13,928 nucleotides of DNA from DATJQA01 sp038057515 (GCA_038057515.1 JBBUDB010000002.1:1-13928); one strand, 5' to 3'. Counted from the stretch's first letter, positions 6,528 through 13,804 are shown. The notes: generated from the sequence alone by a model not told the origin. Numbers and translations are program-made.

Positions 6528-6540
6528 GGGTAAAATACCC
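6528..6540 (+). promoter_or_regulatory. -10 region of the helicase gene within an inverted repeat
   Basis: TAAAAT (6531-6536) ends 7 nt before the ATG at 6544, predicting a leaderless mRNA. The box is embedded in GGGTA-AAA-TACCC (6528-6540), an inverted repeat that could bind a repressor. Candidate -35 CTGACA at 6506-6511 has a long 19-bp spacer. Confidence 0.55.
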
Positions 6541-6543
6541 TCG

Positions 6544-9500
6544 ATGGATTCACGGAAATTCGACGAAGCCTACGCGAACCTGAACCCCGCCCAGCGGGAG
6601 GCGGTCGACGCCATCGAAGGCCCCGTGATGGTCGTGGCCGGCCCGGGCACGGGGAAGACGCAGATCCTCACGCTCCGCATCGCGAACATCCTCGCAAAAA
6701 CAGACACCGCGCCGGAAAATATTTTGGCCCTCACTTTCACCGAGTCCGGGGTGGCGGCCATGCGGCGGCGCCTTTCGGAACTCATCGGCTCCCCTGCCTA
6801 TTCAGTGGTCATCAACACCTTCCACGGTTTCTGCAACGACGTTATCAAAAATTATCCCGAAGAATTCCCGCGCATCATCGGCTCCGCGAATATCACCGAG
6901 GTCGACCAGATCCGCATCCTTGAGGAAATCATTGCCGAGGGCAAGTTTAAAGAACTCCGGCCCTTCGGCGACCCTCTCTATTACATACGCGACATCTTGG
7001 CGGCGGTGAATAACCTGAAGCGCGAGGGCGTGGACCCGAAAGCGTTCAGTAAGATCATGAAGGAAGAGCGCCGAAGGTTCGAGGCCGCGCCCGACCTTTA
7101 TCACGAAAAAGGCGCCTATGCGGGACGGATGAAGGCGGATTACCAAAAGCTTTTGAAACAGCTCGGCAAGAACGACGAACTCGCGGCGCTCTATAAAACA
7201 TACGAAGAAACGCTCCGCGAGCGGAAGCTCTACGACTACAGCGACATGATCATGGAGGTTTTGCGCGAACTTGAAACGAACAAAGACCTGCTCCTCATCC
7301 TTCAAGAGGAACATCAATATATTTTAGTCGACGAGCATCAGGACACGAACAACGCCCAGAACCGCGTCTTGGAACGACTGGCGAGCTTTCACCCGAACCC
7401 GAATCTTTTCGTCGTGGGCGACGAGAAGCAGGCCATCTTTCGCTTTCAGGGAGCATCGCTTGAAAACTTCCTCTACTTTGAGAAGCTCTATCCGGAGGCG
7501 AAACTTGTCATTTTGACCGACAATTACCGCTCCACCCAAACGGTCTTGGACGCCGCGCACGGTATCTTGGCCTCCTCCTTCGTTTCCGCCGGGGGCGGAT
7601 CCTCCTCCGGAGGAAAAACTACGGAGGACAAGGGGGAAAAACCGCTCCAGGCGAAGGCCGCGCACCCTGAAAAGAAAATCACGCTTCTCGCGTTCTCGAA
7701 GCCGGAGGTGGAGTGCTGGGCGGTGGGGAAAGACGTGAAGCGCAAACTCAAAGCGGGCGTGCCGGCCGAAGAGATCGCCATCCTCTACCGTGACAACAAG
7801 GACGCCATGCCCTTTGCGGCCATTTTTGAGCGCCTGGGCGTGCCTTTCGCTATCGAATCGGACCAGGACGTGATGGCCGACGAAGACATCAAAAAACTCA
7901 TCCTCATCCTTCGCACCGTCGCCGAGCATGGCAGGCCGGAGCGTCTCTTGGAGGCCCTGCACGTGGACTTCCTTGGCATCCCCTCACTCGACATTTACAA
8001 AATTATTAATGCCGCGAATGCCAAGCGCCGCTCGCCCTACGAGATAGTGCGCCAGGAAGCTCTTTTGACCGAAGCAGGCGTCGAAGCGCCGGACGCGCTC
8101 ATCGCGCTTTCGAAGAAACTCGCCGGGTGGGCGAAGGCGGCCAAGAACACCGACCTCGTGAACTTCTTCGAGATAGTGGTGCGCGAATCGGGGTTTTTGA
8201 ACCATATTCTCGGCAAACCCGAGGTGGTGGAAAAAATGGCGAAGCTCTCCGGTCTTTTTGACGAGGTGAAAACGCTCGTCGAGAAACACAAAGATTACGA
8301 TCTCAAGGACTTCCTCGAATACCTCGCGACGCTCGCCGCTCACAATCTGCTCGTCAAAAAAAGCTTAACCCAGAGCGCCCATTCGGCGAGCTCAGGGCAA
8401 GCGGGCCACGCCGTGCGCCTTATGACCGCCCACCGAGCGAAGGGTCAGGAGTTCGCGGAGGTGTATATCGTGAACGCCGCCGACGGCCATTGGGGCAACA
8501 AGCGGCGGCCAAAACTATTGCCGCTCCCCTCGGCCGTCTATTCCCTCTCCGGCTTTGAGCTCACGCCCGAAGCGGCGAACGACGACGAGCGGCGGCTCTT
8601 TTATGTGGCGCTCACGAGAGCGAAGCGGCACGTGACAATAACCTATGCGCGCCTAGGCGCCACGAAGCGCGAACAACTCTCCTCGCAGTTTGTGACGGAG
8701 CTCGCCCCCACGCTTGTCGAAGAAGGCGACGCCGCCATCTTCGAGGCCGAATACGAAACAAAAAAAGATCTCGCCTTTGCGCCCCGACTTTCGACGGGCG
8801 CGAAGATTGCCGACACGGACTTTATCAGCGCGCTTTTCAAAGAGCGCGGTCTGGCCGTCACGGCGCTCAACAACTACTTGGAGTGCCCGTGGAAATATTT
8901 CTATACGAACCTGCTGCGTATCCCCAAGGCGCCCGAAAAACACCAGATGTACGGCATTGCCGTGCACGCGGCCCTCAAGGACTTTTTTGACGCTTTTCAC
9001 GACCGCAAGCCCGATCGGAAGTTCCTGCTCATGAAGTTCGACTACTACCTAAATGAACAGCCGCTCACCAAGGGCGAATTCGAAGAGGTGAAGACGCGAG
9101 GGCGATTGGCGCTCGGCGGTTGGTTTGATACCTACCAAGGCGCCTGGCGGACGCGCACCGTGACGGAGGTCGCCATTCCGGCGGTGTTTCTGGGCGATGA
9201 TGTTCGCCTCACGGGTAAGCTCGATAAGGTGGAGTTTATCGGCGAAGGCGTGGCAGTAAATGTGGTGGACTACAAAACGGGCCGGCCGAAGAGCCGGAAC
9301 GAGATCGAGGGCAAGACCCAGAGCTCGGCGGGCGACATCAAACGCCAGCTCGTTTTTTACAATATTCTTTTGAACGGCTACGATGGCGGCCGGCGGTTCA
9401 AGATGGCCTCGGGCGAGATAGACTTCGTGGAGCCGAACGAGCGGGGCAAATACATCAAGGAGTCCTTCCTCGTGACAAAGGATGAGATCGAAGAACTTAT

Positions 9501-9618
9501 TGAGGTTATTAAGCAGACAGCCAAGGAGATCACGACGCTCGCCTTCTGGGACAAGCGCTGTGACGAACCGAAGTGCGAGTATTGCGCGCTCCGGGAGATG
9601 ATGAATGAAGCGAGGTAA
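6544..9618 (+). CDS. UvrD/PcrA-type helicase fused to Fe-S PD-(D/E)XK nuclease
   Basis: A 1024-residue superfamily 1A DNA helicase with a C-terminal RecB/AddB-like nuclease, likely for DNA break processing or repair. Helicase motifs: Q-motif LNPAQREAV (13-21), Walker A GPGTGKT (33-39), motif II VDEHQD (262-267, His where Tyr is more usual), motif III GDEKQ (292-296), TDNYRS, motif V MTAHRAKG (627-634), motif VI LFYVALTRAK (685-694). Nuclease residues: H808, D894 in GKLDKVE, D909-Y-K911, and the QLVFY element (Q935-Y939). Four cysteines fit a 4Fe-4S clasp: C781 in ECPWKY, then C1006, C1011 and C1014. Two low-complexity segments, about 346-358 and 611-621, look like in-frame repeat inserts. It reads divergently from hicBA; the start is supported by the -10 7 nt upstream. 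Confidence 0.95.
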   Translation: MDSRKFDEAYANLNPAQREAVDAIEGPVMVVAGPGTGKTQILTLRIANILAKTDTAPENILALTFTESGVAAMRRRLSELIGSPAYSVVINTFHGFCNDVIKNYPEEFPRIIGSANITEVDQIRILEEIIAEGKFKELRPFGDPLYYIRDILAAVNNLKREGVDPKAFSKIMKEERRRFEAAPDLYHEKGAYAGRMKADYQKLLKQLGKNDELAALYKTYEETLRERKLYDYSDMIMEVLRELETNKDLLLILQEEHQYILVDEHQDTNNAQNRVLERLASFHPNPNLFVVGDEKQAIFRFQGASLENFLYFEKLYPEAKLVILTDNYRSTQTVLDAAHGILASSFVSAGGGSSSGGKTTEDKGEKPLQAKAAHPEKKITLLAFSKPEVECWAVGKDVKRKLKAGVPAEEIAILYRDNKDAMPFAAIFERLGVPFAIESDQDVMADEDIKKLILILRTVAEHGRPERLLEALHVDFLGIPSLDIYKIINAANAKRRSPYEIVRQEALLTEAGVEAPDALIALSKKLAGWAKAAKNTDLVNFFEIVVRESGFLNHILGKPEVVEKMAKLSGLFDEVKTLVEKHKDYDLKDFLEYLATLAAHNLLVKKSLTQSAHSASSGQAGHAVRLMTAHRAKGQEFAEVYIVNAADGHWGNKRRPKLLPLPSAVYSLSGFELTPEAANDDERRLFYVALTRAKRHVTITYARLGATKREQLSSQFVTELAPTLVEEGDAAIFEAEYETKKDLAFAPRLSTGAKIADTDFISALFKERGLAVTALNNYLECPWKYFYTNLLRIPKAPEKHQMYGIAVHAALKDFFDAFHDRKPDRKFLLMKFDYYLNEQPLTKGEFEEVKTRGRLALGGWFDTYQGAWRTRTVTEVAIPAVFLGDDVRLTGKLDKVEFIGEGVAVNVVDYKTGRPKSRNEIEGKTQSSAGDIKRQLVFYNILLNGYDGGRRFKMASGEIDFVEPNERGKYIKESFLVTKDEIEELIEVIKQTAKEITTLAFWDKRCDEPKCEYCALREMMNEAR
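7585..7614. repeat. Two adjacent palindromes inside the helicase gene
   Basis: TCCGCC-GGG-GGCGGA (7585-7599) and TCCTCCGGAGGA (7603-7614) are back-to-back hairpin-forming palindromes. They encode SAGGGSSSGG, a flexible Ser/Gly stretch between motifs IV and the next helicase segment. This is seen directly; an origin by insertion is inference. Confidence 0.55.
8378..8405. repeat. In-frame interspersed-repeat-like segment before helicase motif V
   Basis: The stretch reads, on the minus strand, GCCCTGAGCTCGCCGAATGG, close to the dispersed repeat CCCTGAGCTTGTCGAAGGG, and relates to the fragment at 13-31. It encodes AHSASSGQAG, typical of what this repeat encodes when it inserts in a gene. The flanking residues resume the conserved HAVRLMTAHRAKG. 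Confidence 0.5.
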
Positions 9619-9702
9619 TAGAAAAAATACGCCTCGGCACTGGAAGTTGTACCGCCGGAGCGCAATTTAAGCCCTGTGGATTACTTGGTGAATGAAAGAC
9701 GA

Positions 9703-9708
9703 TATACT
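9703..9708 (+). promoter_or_regulatory. -10 box of the DUF2231-like remnant, leaderless
   Basis: TATACT is followed by TGCCTCC and ATG (9716). The 7-nt spacing matches the M3, M15 and helicase genes. The region 9619-9702 after the helicase gene shows no terminator or other definite feature. Confidence 0.55.
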
Positions 9709-9715
9709 TGCCTCC

Positions 9716-9862
9716 ATGAACATCCATCCTGCCTTCGTTCACTTCCCCATCGCGCTCCTCACCATCTACGCAGTTTTAGAACTTGCGCGTTTCCGCTTCT
9801 TCACGGCTCGGCCCTACTGGTTCCACCTCAAACGGCAAAAGGAACCCGAACCATTGATCTGA
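9716..9862 (+). pseudogene. Truncated DUF2231-like membrane protein (48 codons)
   Basis: The frame encodes MNIHPAFVHFPIALLTIYAV followed by LELARFRFFTARPYWFHLKR and then QKEPEPLI before a TGA. The HP-x-hydrophobic-VHFPIALL start and TARPYWF are typical of the first membrane helix and loop of DUF2231-type predicted membrane proteins, which normally continue through three or more further helices. None of those follow in any frame; a strong terminator begins 14 nt after the stop. It keeps its own -10 and start, so a short one-helix peptide could still be made. Truncated remnant is the likelier reading; a genuine small membrane peptide is the alternative. Confidence 0.6.
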
Positions 9863-9875
9863 TCTGCTTGAACCA

Positions 9876-9901
9876 AAAACCCCCTCGAACGAGGGGGTTT
9901 T
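9876..9901. terminator. Bidirectional intrinsic terminator
   Basis: AAAACCCCCTC (9876-9886) pairs fully with GAGGGGGTTTT (9891-9901) around a GAAC loop. T-rich sequence follows on the plus strand, and T-rich sequence follows on the minus strand as well (GGGGGTTTTTGG). It separates the convergent DUF2231-like remnant and the DUF5652-like gene. Confidence 0.92.
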
Positions 9902-9925
9902 CTTAGCCGTTTTTTGGAGCGGCAG

Positions 9926-10183
9926 CTACATCGTGCCCCCCTTTCTCCTCTTGGCGAACACGAAGAGATAGATGATTTCGAGGAGGCCGAGGGTATTAAC
10001 GAGGAGGAGCGCTATGAACCAGCCGAGTTCTTTTCTTTGGGCCGCTCGCCAGAGCGCCGCGCCCTTCCAGGCCATCGCCCAGATGACAAGCGGGATGAAT
10101 AGCGCCGGATTAGCGAGAAAACCGGGCATCATTCCCCAGCCACCACCGAGCTGGCCCCAACTACTCACGAATTGCTGCATCAT
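9926..10183 (-). CDS. DUF5652-like small membrane protein
   Basis: An 85-residue protein with a Gly/Met-rich N-terminus (WGQLGGGWGMMPGF) and two membrane helices. The first is ALFIPLVIWAMAWKGAALWR and the second FIALLLVNTLGLLEIIYLFV, ending in the basic tail AKRRKGG. This matches my recollection of DUF5652, a family common in candidate-phylum bacteria, whose pattern is NP-(helix)-WKG-ALW-AAR followed by WF-ALL-NT-G-LEI-YLF. Function unknown. I chose the ATG at 10183 (a second ATG follows at once); the frame is open to 10243 but that part is not membrane-protein-like. It lies 60 nt after the DoxX-like gene and may share its transcript. Confidence 0.75.
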   Translation of the reverse strand: MMQQFVSSWGQLGGGWGMMPGFLANPALFIPLVIWAMAWKGAALWRAAQRKELGWFIALLLVNTLGLLEIIYLFVFAKRRKGGTM

Positions 10184-10243
10184 GGATTTGTGAAAATGGT
10201 TATTTTGGTCGGCCTTTGTCGGTATGGACGCTAAGCAAAGCAA

Positions 10244-10696
10244 CTAACGGTTACGCTCCCGCCAGGGATGAAGATGGGCCGCAATACCCATGGCGAGCGC
10301 GATGATGACGAGATTTTTAATGATGTACTGGCCTTCAAGCGTGGGGGTCAAAAACCCCTGCCAAGTCACGGCGGGTAAAAGAACGAGTGGCCCCGCGGTG
10401 GTTATCATGTGCGGCACAAGAAGAGCGACGGCGATCCGCTCAAGGCCCGGCACGAGGAACGCGAGTCCAATGATCATTTCGTAGGTGCCGAGGAATAAGA
10501 TGAACTGCTCGAAAGTGATAAGGGGCAATGTGCGCCCTAGAAGCTCCGCGACGAGCGGGTTGGCGGGACTCGTGTCGAGAAGTTTTAAAAATCCGAACCA
10601 GAAAAAGACGACAAAAAGAGCGAGGCGCGCCGCAGGCAAGGACGCCCGCCGGAAAAAAGCGATCAGTGAATCGTCTGTTTTGCCGATAATATCCAT
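10244..10696 (-). CDS. DoxX/DUF417-like four-helix membrane protein
   Basis: About 150 residues with four hydrophobic segments: ARLALFVVFFWFGFLKLLD, QFILFLGTYEMIIGLAFLV, RIAVALLVPHMITTAGPLVL and YIIKNLVIIALAMGIAAH. The W-x-G-x-LK near the first helix, the GTYEM-IG-AFLVP segment and the (L)EGQYIIKN near the last helix fit the DoxX superfamily, closest in feel to the YkgB/DUF417 branch associated with oxidative and chlorine stress. Substrate and partner unknown. Start at the ATG at 10696 follows a TAAGAT box by 10 nt; an alternative GTG at 10717 would lie upstream of that box. It diverges from the surface-protein gene, with interlocked promoters. Confidence 0.78.
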   Translation of the reverse strand: MDIIGKTDDSLIAFFRRASLPAARLALFVVFFWFGFLKLLDTSPANPLVAELLGRTLPLITFEQFILFLGTYEMIIGLAFLVPGLERIAVALLVPHMITTAGPLVLLPAVTWQGFLTPTLEGQYIIKNLVIIALAMGIAAHLHPWRERNR

Positions 10697-10707
10697 CTCC
10701 TGATCCA

Positions 10708-10713
10708 ATCTTA
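10708..10713 (-). promoter_or_regulatory. Candidate -10 box of the DoxX-like gene
   Basis: TAAGAT on the minus strand ends 11 nt before the ATG at 10696. It sits where the -35 of the divergent plus-strand promoter would be, so the two promoters overlap. Confidence 0.45.
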
Positions 10714-10726
10714 GCACAATGAACCG

Positions 10727-10735
10727 TGATATAAT
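10727..10735 (+). promoter_or_regulatory. Perfect extended -10 promoter of the surface-protein gene
   Basis: TGATATAAT (TG-N-TATAAT) is an ideal extended -10. Transcription would begin near 10742, leaving about 5 nt before the ATG at 10747 and excluding the earlier ATG at 10738. No -35 match, as expected for extended -10 promoters. Confidence 0.75.
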
Positions 10736-10746
10736 GAATGAGTTCC

Positions 10747-11691
10747 ATGAAACGCCCTTATGCCATCATCGGAATCGTCTTGATGCTCGTTACCCTCGCG
10801 GCAGGGCTTGGTTTTTGGCTGAATCAGAATATTACGATAACAACGCCGACATCAGGCGAACCAGCCGGTGAAACGATCGCCCTTCCTGATCCAATCATGC
10901 AATTTTTTGCCGGCGGTTCACTGAAACGCCCGACCTTCGTCTTGCGCTGGTCAAATCTCCCGGCAAACACGGCGCAAATAAAAATCTTTCGCGCTAAAGC
11001 CGACGGTAAGCAGCAACTCTGGAAAGTGGTGGCGGTAAACGGCCAAATAAGCGGCGCCGTTGAAATCGTCCTTCGGCCCGGGGAGAACGCACTCGCGTAT
11101 TCATACTCCGTCTCGGTGGTCAACCAAACCGGGGACACGACCTGGACGTCATCTTCAACGGCGCCAAGCACCTCGACGCCGCCTGATATTGTCATCTCGA
11201 CATCAACGGTCGTGAGCGATCCACCGCCGCCGAGTACGGAGAGCGGCACGCCAACATCAACGCCCGCCTCAACACCGACCTCGACGAACGAAACGGCCAC
11301 GACGACGCCGACTTCGACCCCCACCTCAACGACCCAAAGCTCGTCGACAACGAGCACCACGCCCTCCGGTATTCCCTACTACACGCCCCAAGGAACGATC
11401 TCGGGCTATGGCCAGCCGGAAACCGGTAGTTTCTGGGTGAAGCACATCAATGACTCCATCGAACTTGGCTGGCAAAATCTCTCGACCTCCACCGACCGCC
11501 TCATCGTTTCCCGCGCCCCGGATGCGGATGGACCATGGACGGCGCTTCTCACCCAAACTAATCCCGACGCCATCGGACCATACACCATTCGACTGGTCGA
11601 CAACACGATCGGCACGCCCCACTACTACAAGCTTGATACTTTTGTCGGAACAACATTCATCTACGGATACGGCCCGCTTCTCCTTCAATAA
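10747..11691 (+). CDS. Anchored surface protein: two beta-type domains joined by a Thr/Ser/Pro linker
   Basis: A 314-residue protein. Residues 2-25 form an uncleaved signal anchor or signal peptide (RPYAIIGIVLMLVTLAAGLGFWL). Residues about 47-133 look like a fibronectin-III-like beta domain (TFVLRWSNLPANTAQIKIFR and YSYSVSVVNQTGDTTW). Residues about 134-207 are almost only Thr, Ser and Pro (runs such as TPTSTPASTPTSTNE). Residues 215-314 form a second beta-type domain (SIELGWQNLSTSTDRLIVSR, PHYYKLDTFVGTTFIYGYG). The layout resembles wall-spanning stalk proteins; the linker may be glycosylated (inference). The start at 10747 is set by the promoter. I do not recognise the exact family. Confidence 0.85.
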   Translation: MKRPYAIIGIVLMLVTLAAGLGFWLNQNITITTPTSGEPAGETIALPDPIMQFFAGGSLKRPTFVLRWSNLPANTAQIKIFRAKADGKQQLWKVVAVNGQISGAVEIVLRPGENALAYSYSVSVVNQTGDTTWTSSSTAPSTSTPPDIVISTSTVVSDPPPPSTESGTPTSTPASTPTSTNETATTTPTSTPTSTTQSSSTTSTTPSGIPYYTPQGTISGYGQPETGSFWVKHINDSIELGWQNLSTSTDRLIVSRAPDADGPWTALLTQTNPDAIGPYTIRLVDNTIGTPHYYKLDTFVGTTFIYGYGPLLLQ

Positions 11692-11727
11692 AGCCCCACG
11701 GGCAAGCCCATGGTAGGCGAAGAAAAA

Positions 11728-11757
11728 TCCTATCGACGCGTTGCGATACGAATAGGA
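11728..11757 (-). terminator. Intrinsic terminator of EamA 2
   Basis: On the minus strand TCCTAT-TCG pairs with CGATAGGA around a GC-rich loop and is followed by TTTTTCTTCG. It begins 9 nt after the EamA 2 stop. A weaker hairpin, CCATGGGC-TT-GCCCGTGG, lies further on at 11696-11713, next to the convergent surface-protein stop. Confidence 0.6.
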
Positions 11758-11765
11758 ATGTCCGC

Positions 11766-12641
11766 TTAACGAATCAAAAGGAACCCGCCGGCGAGCATGA
11801 TCGCGCAGGCGATGCTTTTACGCAGAATGTGATGCTCGTGGAATATTTCACCACCGACAATGGTCGTGATGAGAGTCGAGAGGCGTTTCAGGGCAAGCAC
11901 GAGGCCAACGGCGGGCGCCGTTTGGATGGCAAAGGTATCGGCCATCCGGTAGCCGATGGTGAGAAACGCCACAATGAACGTCCAAAAGCCGCCGCTCCGA
12001 AAGCCGGCGGCAATGCCCGGAAAACCGCCGCCTGCCCAAGCCATGGCCACGCCAAAGTTCACCGCCAAAAAAAGATGCATGACACCGAGATAGGCCACCG
12101 GCTGAATGCCGACGCCGTTTAAGAGAAAACGGTCGAGAAGCGAAGTGCCGGCGTAGAGCAAGAGCGCCCAAAGAATGAAGTGCACGTACTTCGAGCTCCA
12201 AAGCGTGCGAAATGGTTCGAGCATCGATTCTCCTTTCCGGGCCTCGAGCACGTACGAACCAATTATCATAAAAACAATGCCCGCCGATTGAAATCTGGTG
12301 AGGGCCTCACCCAGCACGATGAACGCCAAAATTGATGCGATAGCCGGACTAAAAATGAGGAGGGACGAGGCCACGCTCACCTCCATATGCCGCAAGGCCT
12401 TGGTAAGCAGTAAAAATCCCGCCGCGGAAGCGATGGAGGCCAGATACATTGCCGTCACAATTCTCGGCGTGAAATGCGCCCAGTCGGCAAAGAATATGAA
12501 CGGAAGCGAAAAGAGCGCGGCGACGAAGGCGAGTGTCGCCGCAAACGGCAGGGCGTGCTCACGGAGGAGGGTTTTCTTTTCGGCCAGAGTCGAGGCCGAG
12601 GCAAGGACGGCAGATAAAAGGATGAAGGCGATCCAGGACAT
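11766..12641 (-). CDS. EamA (DMT superfamily) membrane transporter 2
   Basis: A 291-residue protein with about ten membrane helices in two EamA repeats. The first begins WIAFILLSAVLASASTLAEK and includes ALRHMEVSVASSLLIFSPAI and the marker LGEALTRFQSAGIVFMIIGSYVLE. The second begins near residue 150 (YVHFILWALLLYAGTSLLDR) and ends with GGEIFHEHHILRKSIACAIMLAGGFLLIR. The family moves small metabolites across the inner membrane; substrate unknown. It is only loosely like the EamA at 1223-2140, so not a recent duplicate by eye. No -10 box is found near the ATG, and the 110-nt gap from rseP is a purine-rich tract, so read-through from rseP is likely. Confidence 0.88.
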   Translation of the reverse strand: MSWIAFILLSAVLASASTLAEKKTLLREHALPFAATLAFVAALFSLPFIFFADWAHFTPRIVTAMYLASIASAAGFLLLTKALRHMEVSVASSLLIFSPAIASILAFIVLGEALTRFQSAGIVFMIIGSYVLEARKGESMLEPFRTLWSSKYVHFILWALLLYAGTSLLDRFLLNGVGIQPVAYLGVMHLFLAVNFGVAMAWAGGGFPGIAAGFRSGGFWTFIVAFLTIGYRMADTFAIQTAPAVGLVLALKRLSTLITTIVGGEIFHEHHILRKSIACAIMLAGGFLLIR

Positions 12642-12654
12642 AGAAGATGAGGGG

Positions 12655-12751
12655 GTCAGAAACGCAGAGAATCAGAGAAACAGAAGGACGGAGAACCGGA
12701 GAGACGGAGAATCAGAAAATTAAAAGGCTAAAGATACTGGAGAGCCAGAAA
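12655..12751. repeat. Purine-rich degenerate repeat tract between rseP and EamA 2
   Basis: The plus strand is mostly A and G, built from variants of GGAGAA, CAGAGAA and ATCAGA; GACGGAGAA recurs at 12687 and 12703, and AGAATCAGA recurs about 40 nt apart. On the transcribed (minus) strand this is a C/U-rich stretch just before the EamA 2 start. It carries no convincing gene. Confidence 0.6.
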
Positions 12752-13798
12752 TTACAGACGGATGACGTCGCGAACGGTGATGACCGCCATGAGCGCGAGG
12801 AGAAGCAGGAAGCCGGCGCCGTTTATCCAGGCCTCGGCGGTTACCGAAATCGGCTTCCCGCGTAATTTTTCGACAAGAATGAGAGCGAAGCGGCCGCCGT
12901 CGAGCGCCGGAAAGGGCATGAGGTTTAAGACGGCGAGATTCAGCGAGATGAAGGCGAAGAGTTGAACGAGGTGAACCAGGCCAAGCTTGCCGGCCTCCTG
13001 GGCGACAGCGAAGATGCCCACGGGCCCGGAAACGCCTTCGGGGATAGAGCCGTGGAGGATGATACCTTTGATGATTATGCCGAAGGAAACGACCATGGCG
13101 CGGAAGATATCTCCGGCTTCAATGAGGCCGGTCCAGAGCGCACGAAAAAATCCGAGGCGCGGCACGCCGCTTTCGGCGAGAAAGACGCCAAGCGCGCCCT
13201 CGTCGGCTTTTGTTTCTCTGCGGGGCACGACGGAAATCTCGAGGCGTTCGCCGTCACGAAGTACGGCCACCGTCACCTCTTCGCCGCGATGAGCGTTCAC
13301 GAAAGCGATGAAGTCTTCCGAGGTCTTGAAATCTTCGATGAGGTCTCCCCCCTTGAAACCGGCAATGGCCGCCGGTGAGCCGGACTGCGTGCCCGAAACG
13401 AGGAGAAGTTGGGGCGTGCCGATCATGAAAACGGTCGAAAGCAAAAACCAGCCCGCCACGAAGTTCACGATAACACCGGCGAGAACGACGAATGCCCGCT
13501 TCCACGGTTTTTGAAAAAGAAAGAGGTGGCGGCGTTCTTCTTCGGGCAGGCCTTCGAGCTTCTCGGTTTCTCCTAGAATGCGATCGTTCTCGCCGGCGAT
13601 CTTCACGAAGCCGCCGAAGGGTAGCCAGTTCAAGCTCCATTCGACATCATTCTTCTTTTTCGTCCAGAGCCGCGGCGGGAAGCCGAAGCCGAACTCGTCT
13701 ATCTTCAACTTAAACAATCGCGCGGCAAAAAAATGACCGGCCTCGTGAGCCAGGATGAGAAACGATAAAGAGAGGAAAACGATGATACCGATGAGCAC
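12752..13798 (-). CDS. rseP: RseP-type site-2 protease (M50 family)
   Basis: A 348-residue intramembrane zinc metalloprotease that cuts membrane-bound regulators after a first extracellular cleavage. The zinc motif H18-E19-A20-G21-H22 lies in the first membrane helix, followed by the conserved FGFGFPPRLW and LPFGGFVKI. A single PDZ domain spans about residues 128-195 (SPAAIAGFKGGDLI); E. coli RseP has two, many bacteria one. The third zinc ligand is D300 in MPFPALDGGR, and a last helix closes the protein. The GTG start at 13798 is supported by an extended -10 6 nt upstream. Placement right after frr matches the common frr-(uppS-cdsA)-rseP cluster. Which regulator it cleaves cannot be seen. 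Confidence 0.94.
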   Translation of the reverse strand: MLIGIIVFLSLSFLILAHEAGHFFAARLFKLKIDEFGFGFPPRLWTKKKNDVEWSLNWLPFGGFVKIAGENDRILGETEKLEGLPEEERRHLFLFQKPWKRAFVVLAGVIVNFVAGWFLLSTVFMIGTPQLLLVSGTQSGSPAAIAGFKGGDLIEDFKTSEDFIAFVNAHRGEEVTVAVLRDGERLEISVVPRRETKADEGALGVFLAESGVPRLGFFRALWTGLIEAGDIFRAMVVSFGIIIKGIILHGSIPEGVSGPVGIFAVAQEAGKLGLVHLVQLFAFISLNLAVLNLMPFPALDGGRFALILVEKLRGKPISVTAEAWINGAGFLLLLALMAVITVRDVIRL

Positions 13799-13804
13799 CA
13801 GTCA

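Noticed and set aside
7324..7962. Minus-strand frame of 212 codons inside the helicase gene
   Set aside because: It is fully antisense to conserved helicase motifs II-IV; a shadow of GC-rich codon use.
10738..10749. ATG at 10738 as start of the surface protein
   Set aside because: It lies 2 nt after the -10 hexamer, before any plausible transcription start; the ATG at 10747 fits.
12647..12865. Plus-strand frame of 72 codons over the purine tract
   Set aside because: Its Arg/Glu/Lys-only composition comes from the purine-rich repeat, and its end is antisense to rseP.
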